From assembly GCF_001010945.1 (NCBI RefSeq), contig NZ_LBHB01000002.1:372001-436000 (forward strand): a stretch of DNA of 64,000 nucleotides, given 5' to 3'. Source of the stretch: Aurantiacibacter luteus. Lineage in GTDB: Bacteria; Pseudomonadota; Alphaproteobacteria; Sphingomonadales; Sphingomonadaceae. Below the pieces are notes generated by a model. The model did no database searches. It was not told where the DNA came from and saw only the letters and a program-made list of their open reading frames with translations. Both the position numbers and the translations under genes were made by a program. Below are positions 49,032 to 57,469 of the stretch, piece by piece; the stretch's first letter is position 1; every line of letters begins with the position of its first letter.

Positions 49032-50423
49032 GTGGTCGACACGATGACGCGGCTTCCCTCCCTTCTCGCGCGCGCGCTCGCCGTGCTCGCCCTCGCCGGC
49101 CTCGTGGCCCAGCCCGTCGCAGCTCAGAGCCAGGGCCCCTCGGTGCTGCGCGACGCGGAGACCGAGGCGCTGTTGCAGGACCTCGTCGACCCGCTGGCCG
49201 ATGCCGCGGGCCTCGGCAGCGGCGCGGTCGATATCGTGCTCATCAACGATCCCAGCATGAACGCCTTCGTCGCCGGCGGTCAGCGGATCTACATCCATTC
49301 CGGCACGATCAACGAGGCCGATTCGGTGGGCGAGGTGCAGGGCGTGCTGGCGCACGAGCTCGGCCACATCACCGGCGGGCACATCAACCGGATGTCCGAA
49401 GGCATGGCCAATGCCGGGCGCATCAGCCTGCTGTCCACCCTCCTCGCGGTCGGCGCCGCTCTTGCGGGCGCGGGCGAAGCGGCGATGGGCATCATGCAGG
49501 CGGGCCAGCGCGCCGCGCTCGGCAACTTCCTCGCCTTCAGCCGCACGCAAGAGGCGAGCGCCGACCAGGCGGGCGCGCAGTACCTGTCCGAGGCCGGCAT
49601 CTCCGGGCGCGGCAGCCTCACCTTCTTCGAGCGGCTGCAGAGCTACGAATTCCGCCGAGGCATCAGCCAGGACCGCGAGAACGAGTATGCCCGCAGCCAC
49701 CCGATGACCGGCCAGCGCCTCGCCACCCTGCGCGAGGGATACGAGGCCGACCGCGCATGGGCCGCGCCCGACGATGCCGCGCTGCAGCAGCGGTTCGAGC
49801 GGGTGAAGGCCAAGCTGTTCGGCTACCTCGCCGAGCCCGAGCGCACGCTGCAGTATTACCCGATCTATCTCGACACCGTCCCCGCCCGCTATGCCCGCGC
49901 GCTCGCCTATCACAAGGACGCGCGCATGGACGATGCGCTGGCGGAAGTCGGCACGCTCGTCAGCCTCGAGCCGGACAACCCCTATTTCCTTGAGCTCGAG
50001 GGCCAGATCTTGCTCGAATCCGGCCAGGTGCCGCAGTCGCTGGCCCCCTTGCGCGAGGCGACGCGGCTGACCGGCTCGAACCCGCTTATCGCCTCGATGC
50101 TGGGCCATGCCCTGCTGGCGACCGACGATCCCGCCAACCTCGACGAGGCCGAGAGCGTGCTGCGCGCCGCCGTGGGCCGCGACCGCGAGAATCCCTTCGC
50201 CTGGTACCAGCTCGGCGTGGTCTACGGCCTGCGCGGCGACCAGCCCCGCGCGCGCCTGGCAAGTGCGGAACAGCAGGTCATGTCGGGCAATCCGCAGGCC
50301 GCGATGATGAACGCGCAGGCCGCCGAGGCCGGGCTGGAGCCCTACACCGCAGACTGGATCCGCGCGCAGGACGTGCAGCTGCAGGCGCGCGGCATGCTTG
50401 AACAGATGGCCGAACGCAACTAG
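49032..50423 (+). CDS. BepA-like M48 metalloprotease with TPR repeats
   Basis: A 463-residue periplasmic zinc protease. A signal peptide (ARALAVLALAGLVAQPVAAQ) precedes the M48 domain with HELGH (108-112), GGHINR and the third ligand in FSRTQEASADQAGAQYL. TPR-like helices fill about 280-440 (DAALQQRFERVKAKLFGYLA onward). It resembles BepA/YfgC, which assists or degrades outer-membrane assembly substrates such as LptD. The GTG at 49032 has AAGG nearby, while the ATG at 49044 has no ribosome site. It is 11 bases ahead of the DsbA-like gene. Confidence 0.92.
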   Translation: MVDTMTRLPSLLARALAVLALAGLVAQPVAAQSQGPSVLRDAETEALLQDLVDPLADAAGLGSGAVDIVLINDPSMNAFVAGGQRIYIHSGTINEADSVGEVQGVLAHELGHITGGHINRMSEGMANAGRISLLSTLLAVGAALAGAGEAAMGIMQAGQRAALGNFLAFSRTQEASADQAGAQYLSEAGISGRGSLTFFERLQSYEFRRGISQDRENEYARSHPMTGQRLATLREGYEADRAWAAPDDAALQQRFERVKAKLFGYLAEPERTLQYYPIYLDTVPARYARALAYHKDARMDDALAEVGTLVSLEPDNPYFLELEGQILLESGQVPQSLAPLREATRLTGSNPLIASMLGHALLATDDPANLDEAESVLRAAVGRDRENPFAWYQLGVVYGLRGDQPRARLASAEQQVMSGNPQAAMMNAQAAEAGLEPYTADWIRAQDVQLQARGMLEQMAERN

Positions 50424-50434
50424 CGCCATCCGCA

Positions 50435-51127
50435 ATGCGAACGCTCGTCACCATCGCCCTCTCGCTCGTCGCCGGCGTGGCCGGGGCCGCCGCGTGGGAC
50501 TATGCCGGCCTCGGGCCCGATCGCACGCGCGACTACCTGATGGAAAATCCCGAGGTCCTGCCCGAGGCGATCGGCGTTCTGCAGCAGCGCGAAACCGCCG
50601 CGCGCCTCGCCCCCGTGCGCGCCGAGCTGGAACAGGCTTTCCCGGGGGCCGTCCTGGGCAACCCCAATGGCAGCGTCACGCTGGTCGAATTCAGCGACTA
50701 CGCCTGCGGGTACTGCCGCATGAGCGTGGAGCACGTGAACCAGCTGATCGCCGCGAACCCCGACCTGAAGGTGGTGATCCGCGAATACCCGATCCTGTCC
50801 GAAGGCAGCGCGAATGCCGCGCGCATGGCGCTCGCCGCCGCGCAGCAGGGCAAGTTCGAAGCCTTCCACAACGCCATGTTCGCCGCCGAGAGCCCGAGCC
50901 CCGAAAACATCGCCGCCGCGGCGCGCAGTGCCGGGGTCGATGTCGAGCAGGCCAATACCGCCATCGCCGCCGGCGCGTTCGAGGCGCAGTTGCAGAACAA
51001 CGTGTTCCTCGGCCAGACCCTGCAGCTGTCGGGAACGCCCGCCTTCATCGTCGGCGACACCGTGCTGAACGGCGCGGTCGGGACCGAGCAGCTGGACCAG
51101 GCCGTTGCCGAGGCGCGCGATTCGTAA
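50435..51127 (+). CDS. DsbA family thiol-disulfide protein
   Basis: A 230-residue exported thioredoxin-fold protein: signal MRTLVTIALSLVAGVAGAAA, a helical N-terminal segment (RDYLMENPEVLPEAIGVL) as in the ScsC/Com1 group, active site SDYACGYC (Cys at 91 and 94) and the cis-proline loop LSGTPAFIVGD near 205. It likely oxidises or isomerises disulfides in the periplasm, fitting with the BepA-like protease encoded just upstream, whose substrates in E. coli need correct disulfides. Inferred partnership only. Confidence 0.92.
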   Translation: MRTLVTIALSLVAGVAGAAAWDYAGLGPDRTRDYLMENPEVLPEAIGVLQQRETAARLAPVRAELEQAFPGAVLGNPNGSVTLVEFSDYACGYCRMSVEHVNQLIAANPDLKVVIREYPILSEGSANAARMALAAAQQGKFEAFHNAMFAAESPSPENIAAAARSAGVDVEQANTAIAAGAFEAQLQNNVFLGQTLQLSGTPAFIVGDTVLNGAVGTEQLDQAVAEARDS

Positions 51128-51205
51128 GGCCAGCCGCCTTCTGCGGGAGGCGCATCGTTGCGAAACCCTCTGACGCGCGGCGCCGCATCGGCTAAGGGGC
51201 AGCGC

Positions 51206-52405
51206 ATGGCGATGCTGCCGTTCAAGCCGACCCCGTTCTTCGCGGACAAGAACCGCGCCTTCTGGCGCTTGCAGCTGATCGGCTGGACGGGTGCCTTCCT
51301 GCTGCGCGTGGTCGGCGGCATCGTGAACGGACAGGAAGCCAGCTTCTACGTCACCGTGCTGATCGAGGCGATCACCGGCTTTTCCATCAGCACCGTGCTG
51401 TCGGTCGTCTACAACCAGCTGATCACGAAGAAGGCGCTCGTGACATGGGGCGTGACGGCGCTGGTCCTGCCCGCCGCGGTGCTGCTGTACGCCTTCATCC
51501 AGACCTGGGCGATCCAGTTGGGCCGGGCCGAGCCGGGCGGCTTCACCCAGCAGCTGATCGGCTATTTCATCTTTCCCCTCGCGCTGCTCGGCGCGTGGTC
51601 GGCGCTGTATTTCGCCATCAACTTCTTCCTGCAGGTGGAAGAACAGGCCGACCGGCTGGAGCGGCTGGAAGCGCAGGCGACCAGCGCCCAGCTCGCCATG
51701 CTGCGTTATCAGCTGAACCCGCACTTTCTGTTCAATACACTCAATTCCATCAGCACGCTGGTGCTGCTCAAGCAGACCGCGCCGGCCAACGCCATGCTGA
51801 CGCGCCTGTCCGGCTTCCTGCGGCACACGCTGGTGACCAAGCCCGGCGCCAAGGTGACCGTGGCGCAGGAGGTGGAGACGCTGAAGCTCTACCTCGACAT
51901 CGAGCGCATGCGCTTCGAGGAGCGGTTGCGGACCGAGTTCCGCATCGAACCCGAGGCGGCGAACGCCTGCATTCCCTCCTTCCTGCTCCAGCCGCTGATC
52001 GAGAATTCGATCAAGTACGGCGTCTCCGCGCAGGAGGAAGGCGCGCGCATCAGCCTGGCCGCCAAGGTCGTGGGCCAGCGCCTGCGGTTGACCGTCAGCG
52101 ACACCGGGCCGGGCCTGCAGGGCAACCAGAACGCCGCCGAGGCGGTGGCGCGCGGCACGCAGTCCAGCACCGGCGTCGGCCTCAACAACATCAATGAGCG
52201 GCTCGGCCAAGCCTACGGCGAGGACCACCGCTTCGACATCGAGACCCCGCCCGACGGCGGCTTCACCGTGATCATCGAGGTTCCCTACGAGAGCCCCGAG
52301 GAACCGGACGAGGCCGCCGCCACGCAGAAACTTCCCCGCCCCTCGCGCATTGAGGCGGGGGTGGACCGTTCTTTCGGCAACCCCCCAACCGGAGCCCCCG
52401 CATGA
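51206..52405 (+). CDS. LytS/YehU-type sensor histidine kinase
   Basis: A 399-residue membrane kinase. Four hydrophobic helices (about 20-145) form the sensor region, then the His_kinase domain with MLRYQLNPHFLFNTLNSIS (phospho-accepting His near 173) and the ATPase domain (LLQPLIENSIKYGV, SDTGPG, GVGLNNINERL). ATG at 51206 follows TAAGGGG, and an upstream TTG start is rejected. The stop overlaps the start of its LytTR response regulator (ATGA at 52402-52405). The stimulus is unknown. LytS-like systems often sense envelope or small metabolites. Confidence 0.94.
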   Translation: MAMLPFKPTPFFADKNRAFWRLQLIGWTGAFLLRVVGGIVNGQEASFYVTVLIEAITGFSISTVLSVVYNQLITKKALVTWGVTALVLPAAVLLYAFIQTWAIQLGRAEPGGFTQQLIGYFIFPLALLGAWSALYFAINFFLQVEEQADRLERLEAQATSAQLAMLRYQLNPHFLFNTLNSISTLVLLKQTAPANAMLTRLSGFLRHTLVTKPGAKVTVAQEVETLKLYLDIERMRFEERLRTEFRIEPEAANACIPSFLLQPLIENSIKYGVSAQEEGARISLAAKVVGQRLRLTVSDTGPGLQGNQNAAEAVARGTQSSTGVGLNNINERLGQAYGEDHRFDIETPPDGGFTVIIEVPYESPEEPDEAAATQKLPRPSRIEAGVDRSFGNPPTGAPA

Positions 52406-53199
52406 CCATCCGCACCATCCTCGTCGACGACGAGAAGCTCGCCATCCAGGGCCTGCAGCTGCGCCTCGAGCCGTTTTCCGACATCGAGGTGATCGAGACC
52501 TGCGCCAACGGCCGCGAGGCGATCCGCGCGATCAAGACGCTGAAGCCCGACCTCGTCTTCCTCGACATCCAGATGCCCGGCTTCGACGGCTTTTCCGTGG
52601 TCAAGGGCGTGATGGAGATCGAACCGCCGCTGTTCGTCTTCGTCACCGCCTATTCCGAACACGCCATCCGCGCCTTCGAGGCCAATGCCGTCAACTACCT
52701 GATGAAGCCGGTGGACGAGGACAAGCTGGCCGACACCGTCGAGCGCGTGCGCCAGCGCCTCGCCGAAAAGCGTTCGAGCGAGGAGGCGGACAAGCTGAAG
52801 GACGTGCTGGCCGAGGTCAGCCCCGAAAGCCTGGAGGAGATCGATAGCGGCAGCGAGGAGAGCGCGGGCCGGTACGAGAAGATGATCAACGTCAAGGATC
52901 GCGGCCAGATCTTCCGCGTCGATGTCGACAGCATCGAGCATATCGAGGCCGCGGGCGATTACATGTGCATCTACACGGGCGACAATTCGCTGATCCTGCG
53001 CGAGACGATGAAGGATCTCGAACGCCGCCTCGACCCCAAGAACTTCCAGCGCGTCCACCGCTCGACCATCGTCAACCTCGACCAGGTGCGCCAGGTCAAG
53101 CCGCATACCAACGGCGAATGCTTCCTGGTGCTGGACAGCGGGGCGGAGGTGAAGGTCTCGCGCTCCTACAGGGATGTGGTGGCGCGTTTCGTGCATTGA
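52402..53199 (+). CDS. LytTR family response regulator
   Basis: A 265-residue cytoplasmic DNA-binding protein and cognate partner of the preceding kinase. The receiver domain (1-120) has VDDE, the phospho-acceptor Asp 55 in LVFLDIQMPG, the switch Thr in FVTAYSEHA and Lys in YLMKPVD. An acidic linker (about 125-155) leads to the LytTR DNA-binding domain (INVKDRGQIFRVDVDSIEHI, FQRVHRSTIVNLDQVRQVKP). Targets are unknown. The following 170 bases are a hairpin-rich repeat region, so transcription may end there. Confidence 0.95.
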   Translation: MTIRTILVDDEKLAIQGLQLRLEPFSDIEVIETCANGREAIRAIKTLKPDLVFLDIQMPGFDGFSVVKGVMEIEPPLFVFVTAYSEHAIRAFEANAVNYLMKPVDEDKLADTVERVRQRLAEKRSSEEADKLKDVLAEVSPESLEEIDSGSEESAGRYEKMINVKDRGQIFRVDVDSIEHIEAAGDYMCIYTGDNSLILRETMKDLERRLDPKNFQRVHRSTIVNLDQVRQVKPHTNGECFLVLDSGAEVKVSRSYRDVVARFVH

Positions 53200-53213
53200 T
53201 TCATTCGCTTCAA

Positions 53214-53233
53214 GAAGCCGCCTCCGCGGCTTC
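53214..53233 (+). terminator. Hairpin after the LytTR gene
   Basis: GAAGCCGC (53214-53221), loop CTCC, GCGGCTTC (53226-53233) form a perfect 8-bp stem 14 bases after the response regulator stop, followed by GTCCTCG without a U-run. It may slow or end transcription of the kinase/regulator operon. Confidence 0.4.
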
Positions 53234-53293
53234 GTCCTCGCTAGACGCGCTCCGCTTCGCTACGCGCCCGCTGCGGGCGGGCGGTCACCCTTG

Positions 53294-53349
53294 CGGTCGC
53301 TTTGCGACCGTGTAACCCTTCTCCGCTCATCCTGAGCTTGTCGAAGGAT
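53294..53349. repeat. Dispersed sphingomonad-type palindromic repeat
   Basis: Two elements lie between the LytTR gene and nadC. The first is a perfect stem CGGTCGC-TTT-GCGACCG (53294-53310). The second is the interrupted palindrome ATCCTGAGCTTGTCGAAGGA (53329-53348). From memory, near-identical copies of the second (TCCTGAGCTTGTCGAAGGA) are scattered between genes in many sphingomonads and other proteobacteria, much like REP sequences. The GC-rich stretch before it (53250-53290) looks like part of the same unit. Confidence 0.6.
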
Positions 53350-53371
53350 CGTCCTTCTTCCAGGAGCTGAC

Positions 53372-54232
53372 ATGCCGTTCGAACTCACCGGCTTCGACCT
53401 CGATGCCTTCGTCCGCTCCACGCTCGCCGAGGACTTGGGGCAGGGCCTGCCCGGCGGCGGGCGTGACGTGACCGCCGATAGCGTCATCCCGGCGGACGCG
53501 CGCTTTTCCGGCGTGATGGACAGCCGCGATGCCATCCGCGTCGCCGGGCTGCCGGTGGCCGCGGCCTTTTTCCGCGCGCTTGATCCCGACATGGAGATCA
53601 CGCTGCTGGTGGAGGAAGGCGCGGCGGTGGAGCCGGGCACCGACCTCATGCGCCTCACCGGCAACGCCCGAGCCATGCTGACCGCAGAGCGCAGCGCGCT
53701 CAACACCGTGCAGCACCTGTCGGGCATTGCCACAATGGTGCGGCACTATGTCGATGCGATGGCCAATCCGGCCTGCACCCTGCTCGATACGCGCAAGACC
53801 ATTCCGGGACTGAGACACCTCGAGAAATACGCGGTGCGCATGGGCGGGGGCAGCAACCACCGGATGGGCCTGTGGGATGCGGCGATGATCAAGGACAACC
53901 ACATCCTCGTCGCCGGCAGCGTGGGCGAGTCGGTGCGCCGCGCGCGCGAAGCGGGCGTGGCCGACATCATCTGCGAGGTCGACCGGGTGGACCAGATCGA
54001 ACCCGCGCTGGAGGCAGGGGCCACGCGGCTGCTGCTCGACAACATGGGCCCCGACACCCTGCGCGAAGCCGTCGCCCTGGTCGCGGGCCGGGTGCCGACC
54101 GAAGCCAGCGGCGGCATCACCCTCGAGACCATCCGCGCCAAGGCCGCCACCGGGGTCGACTACGTGTCGGTCGGTCGCCTGACCCAGAGCGCTCCCGCCG
54201 CGGATATCGGCCTCGACTTCACCCCTCTCTGA
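53372..54232 (+). CDS. nadC: Nicotinate-nucleotide pyrophosphorylase (carboxylating)
   Basis: Quinolinate phosphoribosyltransferase of de novo NAD synthesis, converting quinolinate and PRPP to nicotinate mononucleotide. The 286-residue protein shows LAEDLG..GRDVTADSVIP at the N-terminus, ERSALNTVQHLSGIATMV, LDTRKTIPGLRHLEKYAV (PRPP and quinolinate binding) and MIKDNHILVAGSV. The C-terminal EASGGITLETIRAKAATGVD closes the barrel. ATG at 53372 follows AGGAG. It stands apart from nadA/nadB, which are not in the window. Confidence 0.97.
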   Translation: MPFELTGFDLDAFVRSTLAEDLGQGLPGGGRDVTADSVIPADARFSGVMDSRDAIRVAGLPVAAAFFRALDPDMEITLLVEEGAAVEPGTDLMRLTGNARAMLTAERSALNTVQHLSGIATMVRHYVDAMANPACTLLDTRKTIPGLRHLEKYAVRMGGGSNHRMGLWDAAMIKDNHILVAGSVGESVRRAREAGVADIICEVDRVDQIEPALEAGATRLLLDNMGPDTLREAVALVAGRVPTEASGGITLETIRAKAATGVDYVSVGRLTQSAPAADIGLDFTPL

Positions 54233-54269
54233 CGCCTAGAACGGCGGCCGAAATCAGGGGAGGGTTCGC

Positions 54270-54680
54270 ATGCGCCCGGATTCGATCAAGAAGTTCGACC
54301 TGTTCTATCTCGCCGCCATTGCCATCAGCGTGGCACAGGCGCTGCTCAACTACGATTCAATGAAAGCCGCGCTGGAAGCCGAGCTCGTCGCCGCCGACAT
54401 GGCCGGACAGGCGGGGACCATGCTCGCCCTTGGCCTAGCCGTCGGCTTCGGGGTGAGCCTGCTGCTGTGGTTCCTCGTCTCGCGCGCCCGACAGGGCTGG
54501 GCACGCTGGGTGCTGCTGGCCTTCGTCGTCTACCGGGTGCTGTCGATACCCTCGGCGCTATCGAGCGGCCTGGGCTCGCTCAGCATCACCGGGCTCATCG
54601 CCGCGCTGCTGCAGGTGATCGCCATGTGGTTCCTGTTCCGACCGGATGCGCGCGCGTGGTTCGCGTCTCGCGCCACCTGA
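54270..54680 (+). CDS. Hypothetical four-helix membrane protein
   Basis: A 136-residue inner-membrane protein. Hydrophobic helices lie at about 11-27, 50-69, 79-96 and 105-122. The N-terminus MRPDSIKKFDLFYLAAIAIS and the short charged loop SRARQGWARWVL are notable. I do not recognise a family. Its last 25 bases overlap the ribonuclease T2 gene, so the two are translated from one message. Confidence 0.7.
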   Translation: MRPDSIKKFDLFYLAAIAISVAQALLNYDSMKAALEAELVAADMAGQAGTMLALGLAVGFGVSLLLWFLVSRARQGWARWVLLAFVVYRVLSIPSALSSGLGSLSITGLIAALLQVIAMWFLFRPDARAWFASRAT

Positions 54681-55375
54681 TCGCCGGCCTGCTGGCGCTC
54701 GCGCTTTGGCCGCAGCAGGCCATGGCGCAGGCCTACCAGTGCCGCATCCCGCAAGGTCCGATCACACTGCCGATCGCCCAGCGCGACGGGCCCGTGCGCC
54801 AGACGCGGGTGACGGGCTATACCCTCGCGCTGACCTGGAGCCCGGAATTCTGCCGGTTCCGGCAGGACAGCGCGCGCCATGCCCGGATGTGCTCGGGGCG
54901 CGAGGGGCGCTTCGCCTTTACCGTCCACGGCCTCTGGCCCGAGGGTGCGGGCGGGCAGTGGCCGCAGTGGTGCCCAGCGCGCCGCCAACCCTCGCCGCAG
55001 GCCGCCGCCGGGGCCATGTGCATGATGCCCGATGCCGCGCTGATCGCCCACGAGTGGGCGCGCCACGGGTCTTGCATGACGAGCGACCCCGACACCTACC
55101 TGCGCGTCACCGGCATCCTGTGGCGGAGCCTGCGCTGGCCCGACTTCGACCGCCTCTCGCGCCACCGCGGCCTGACCGCCGGCGATGTGCGGCAGGTCTT
55201 CGCCGATGCCAACCCGCACTGGGAGGCGGAGGACGTGGGCCTCGTCCTCTCGAACCACGGATGGCTGACCGAAATGCGCCTGTGCTACGGCGCGGACTTC
55301 ATGCCCACGGCCTGCGACGCGCGTCGCTTCGGCCCGCCGGACGACACGCGCGTCAGCATCTGGCGGGGGCTGTAG
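54656..55375 (+). CDS. Ribonuclease T2 family protein
   Basis: A 239-residue exported endoribonuclease, cutting single-stranded RNA by 2',3'-cyclic phosphate chemistry. The GTG start at 54656 begins a signal peptide (MVRVSRHLIAGLLALALWPQ then QAMAQA). Both catalytic segments are present: FTVHGLWPEG (His 91) and HEWARHGSC (132-140), with several cysteines for disulfides. The upstream part of the longer frame is excluded. It lies between a small membrane protein gene (25-base overlap) and another (1 base away). Likely role: periplasmic RNA turnover or scavenging. Confidence 0.93.
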   Translation: MVRVSRHLIAGLLALALWPQQAMAQAYQCRIPQGPITLPIAQRDGPVRQTRVTGYTLALTWSPEFCRFRQDSARHARMCSGREGRFAFTVHGLWPEGAGGQWPQWCPARRQPSPQAAAGAMCMMPDAALIAHEWARHGSCMTSDPDTYLRVTGILWRSLRWPDFDRLSRHRGLTAGDVRQVFADANPHWEAEDVGLVLSNHGWLTEMRLCYGADFMPTACDARRFGPPDDTRVSIWRGL

Positions 55376-55376
55376 C

Positions 55377-55550
55377 ATGGGGCGCGGCGGCAACCTCCTC
55401 GCCTTCGCGGTCCTGGCGCTCGTCATCGGGCTTGCCATCGCGTGGATCGCGGACCTGCCGTGGTGGATCGGGATCGGCCTTGCGGCGCTGTCGCTCACGA
55501 TCAACGGCTGGCTCGCCTGGCGCGAGGATCGCGGCAGCTTCAACGAGTGA
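55377..55550 (+). CDS. 57-residue two-span membrane protein
   Basis: A small ORF one base after the ribonuclease T2 stop. It starts [20 protein letters not shown] and continues through [20 protein letters not shown] to a polar end ([10 protein letters not shown]). Two hydrophobic spans with a short tryptophan-rich turn are evident. Tight spacing and good codon use support a real gene in the same operon. Function unknown. Confidence 0.6.
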   Translation: MGRGGNLLAFAVLALVIGLAIAWIADLPWWIGIGLAALSLTINGWLAWREDRGSFNE

Positions 55551-55555
55551 TCGCG

Positions 55556-56011
55556 TCAGCGCCGCTCTGCGAAAAAGCCGCGCAGCAGCTGGGCCGCCTC
55601 GCCCTCGCCCATGCCGGGATAGACCTGCGGCACGTGCAGGCACTGCGGGTGGGCGAAAACGCGCGCGCCGTGGTCCACCGCGCCGCCCTTGGGATCGGGG
55701 GCGCCGTAATACAGCCGGGCGATTCGCGCGTGGGCGATCGCGCCCGCGCACATGGCGCAGGGCTCCAGCGTGACGTGGAGGTCGCAGCCGGTCAGCCGCT
55801 CGTCGCCCAGCGCCTCGGCCGCGCGGCGAATCGCTACGATCTCGGCATGGGCGGTGGGGTCGCTGGTGCTGCGGGTGAGGTTGTGCCCCTCGCCCACCAC
55901 TGCGCCCCCGCGCGTCACCACCGCGCCCACGGGCACCTCGCCCACGGCCGCCGCCGCGCGAGCCAGCTCGAGCGCGCGCTGCATGGGCGGGGAGACGGGC
56001 CATTTCGCCAT
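55556..56011 (-). CDS. tadA: tRNA-specific adenosine deaminase
   Basis: A 151-residue zinc deaminase that converts the wobble adenosine of tRNA-Arg(ACG) to inosine. The zinc motifs HAE (55-57) and PCAMC (84-88) are intact. The C-terminal FFAERR and the [16 protein letters not shown] context match TadA more than guanine deaminases. It is convergent with the RNase T2 cluster and divergent from rpmB. Its start region lies 109 bases before rpmB. Confidence 0.9.
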   Translation of the reverse strand: MAKWPVSPPMQRALELARAAAAVGEVPVGAVVTRGGAVVGEGHNLTRSTSDPTAHAEIVAIRRAAEALGDERLTGCDLHVTLEPCAMCAGAIAHARIARLYYGAPDPKGGAVDHGARVFAHPQCLHVPQVYPGMGEGEAAQLLRGFFAERR

Positions 56012-56033
56012 GACCTTCGCGCTACCGCGTCGC

Positions 56034-56062
56034 TTGACGAATCTCCACCCCCCCTGTATGCG
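56034..56062 (+). promoter_or_regulatory. Putative sigma-70 promoter of rpmB
   Basis: TTGACG (56034-56039) and TATGCG (56057-56062) are separated by 17 bases, 57 bases ahead of the rpmB start codon. The -35 is a 5 of 6 match, and the relaxed -10 is usual for this group. Position between divergent tadA and rpmB fits. Confidence 0.5.
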
Positions 56063-56119
56063 CGCGCCTTTCCCGGACCATTGCTGTCCCGATCAACGTT
56101 TGAAACGAGAGAATTCGCC

Positions 56120-56416
56120 ATGTCGCGCATCTGCGAACTTACCGGCAAGGGCCGCCAGGTCGGCCACAACGTCAGCCACGCCAACAACAAGACCAAGCGC
56201 GTCTTCCTGCCCAACCTGCAGAACGTCACGCTGATGAGCGAGAAGCTGGGCACCAGCCACAAGTTCCGCGTATCGACCCACGGCCTGCGCAGCGTCGAGC
56301 ACAACGGCGGCCTCGACAACTGGCTGATGAAGACCCGCGACGAGAAGCTCTCCACCCGCGCCCAGAAGGTGAAGCGCGAGCTGAAGAAGGCGGCCAAGGA
56401 CGCCACCGCCGCCTAA
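56120..56416 (+). CDS. rpmB: 50S ribosomal protein L28
   Basis: A 98-residue basic ribosomal protein. The N-terminus [20 protein letters not shown] is diagnostic, with [18 protein letters not shown] and the C-terminal Lys/Ala-rich tail ([14 protein letters not shown]). The upstream in-frame extension is not used, because ATG at 56120 has a GAGAG ribosome site. It is a single-gene unit between a promoter at 56034 and a strong terminator at 56442. Confidence 0.97.
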   Translation: MSRICELTGKGRQVGHNVSHANNKTKRVFLPNLQNVTLMSEKLGTSHKFRVSTHGLRSVEHNGGLDNWLMKTRDEKLSTRAQKVKRELKKAAKDATAA

Positions 56417-56441
56417 GCGCGCGGACCTTCGAGGAAACACG

Positions 56442-56478
56442 AAAAGGCGCGGCGGGAGCGATCCCGGCGCGCCTTTTT
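56442..56478. terminator. Bidirectional intrinsic terminator
   Basis: AAAAGGCGCG and CGCGCCTTTT flank an inner CGGGA/TCCCG stem with one mismatch and a GCGA loop, making 15 pairs in all, ending in T5. It follows rpmB by 25 bases. The reverse strand also ends in a T-run, and the stop codon of the convergent phytase-like gene touches it, so it serves both directions. Confidence 0.9.
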
Positions 56479-57449
56479 CATTGCGCCGCTGGCAGGGTGC
56501 GCGGGTCGAGAACCAGCTTCGCCAGCAAGGTACGCTGGAACGAGGCCGAGTTGTCGTCGGCGATCAGCCAGAGGTCGATGCGTCCGTCGCCGCGTGATTC
56601 GCTGGCGAGGCCTTCCCAGTTCTCCGGCGGAACCAGTGCATCGAGATCGACCAGCAGGCGCACCATCAGCGCATCGCCGCGCTCCAGCTCGGCAGGGTCG
56701 GCGATGCCCAGCGCGGCGGTGAAGGGCGGGTAGCCCAGCGCCAGCTTGCGCAGCAGCACCAGCACCCGCCCGTCGGGCAGCGCGGCGAGGTCTGTCGCAT
56801 CGTAGTCGTGGGGAATGGAGACCGCGAAGCTTTGCGCCGCCCCTTCTTCCGTCGGATCGCCGGAAAACAGCAAACCGGTAGCCCGCGCTTCGGGCAGCAC
56901 GATAAAGCGCCCGTCGGCCAGGCGCTCCATCGCCTCGGGCCCGGCGTTGCTGCCCCATTCGGTCCATTCCGGGGGCCGCCGCGCCGCCTCGAAGCGACTC
57001 GCGGCATCGTACCGCAGCACCGCGTTGGCGTTCTCTAGCGCCAACCACGTGCGCCCGCTCGCGGGATCGCGCATGGCCGCCTCGATGTCGGGAAAGGCGG
57101 AGGAGAGCGGGCCGCGATCGTCGACCCTGTCGAACCGAACGCGGCCCTCATCGCCCGATCCGGGGCGGGCAAAGGCCATGCGCATGCCGCGATCCGACCA
57201 GGCGACGAGGTCCTCGCCCGGCCCCAGCGTCACCAGCGCCGAGTAGCCGCCGAAATCGATATTCGGGCTGGCGAGCTGCCAGACGCCTTCTCGCGTGAAG
57301 CCGCCGATCGCCTTTGCTTCCGGCAGATCGTCGACCGGCGCGATGGCCAGCACCTGCGCCTGCCGGTCGGGCACATGGGTTCGCACGAAGGTCCCCGGCG
57401 CAAGGCCGAGCATCAGCGCGGCGATGGCGAGGGCGCGGCGTTTCGGCAT
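56478..57449 (-). CDS. Exported esterase-like phytase family protein
   Basis: A 323-residue beta-propeller-like protein (PF13449-type). Signal MPKRRALAIAALMLGLAPGT; repeated blade segments include GGYSALVTLGPGEDLVAWSD, SGRTWLALENANAVLRYDAA, NAGPEAMERLADGRFIVLPE and DYDATDLAALPDGRVLVLLR. The family name is historical, and enzymatic activity is not established for such short members. The start at 57449 begins the signal peptide. It follows the M23 peptidase gene by 20 bases. Confidence 0.82.
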   Translation of the reverse strand: MPKRRALAIAALMLGLAPGTFVRTHVPDRQAQVLAIAPVDDLPEAKAIGGFTREGVWQLASPNIDFGGYSALVTLGPGEDLVAWSDRGMRMAFARPGSGDEGRVRFDRVDDRGPLSSAFPDIEAAMRDPASGRTWLALENANAVLRYDAASRFEAARRPPEWTEWGSNAGPEAMERLADGRFIVLPEARATGLLFSGDPTEEGAAQSFAVSIPHDYDATDLAALPDGRVLVLLRKLALGYPPFTAALGIADPAELERGDALMVRLLVDLDALVPPENWEGLASESRGDGRIDLWLIADDNSASFQRTLLAKLVLDPRTLPAAQ

Positions 57450-57469
57450 GATGATGCGGGGCCGTGCCG

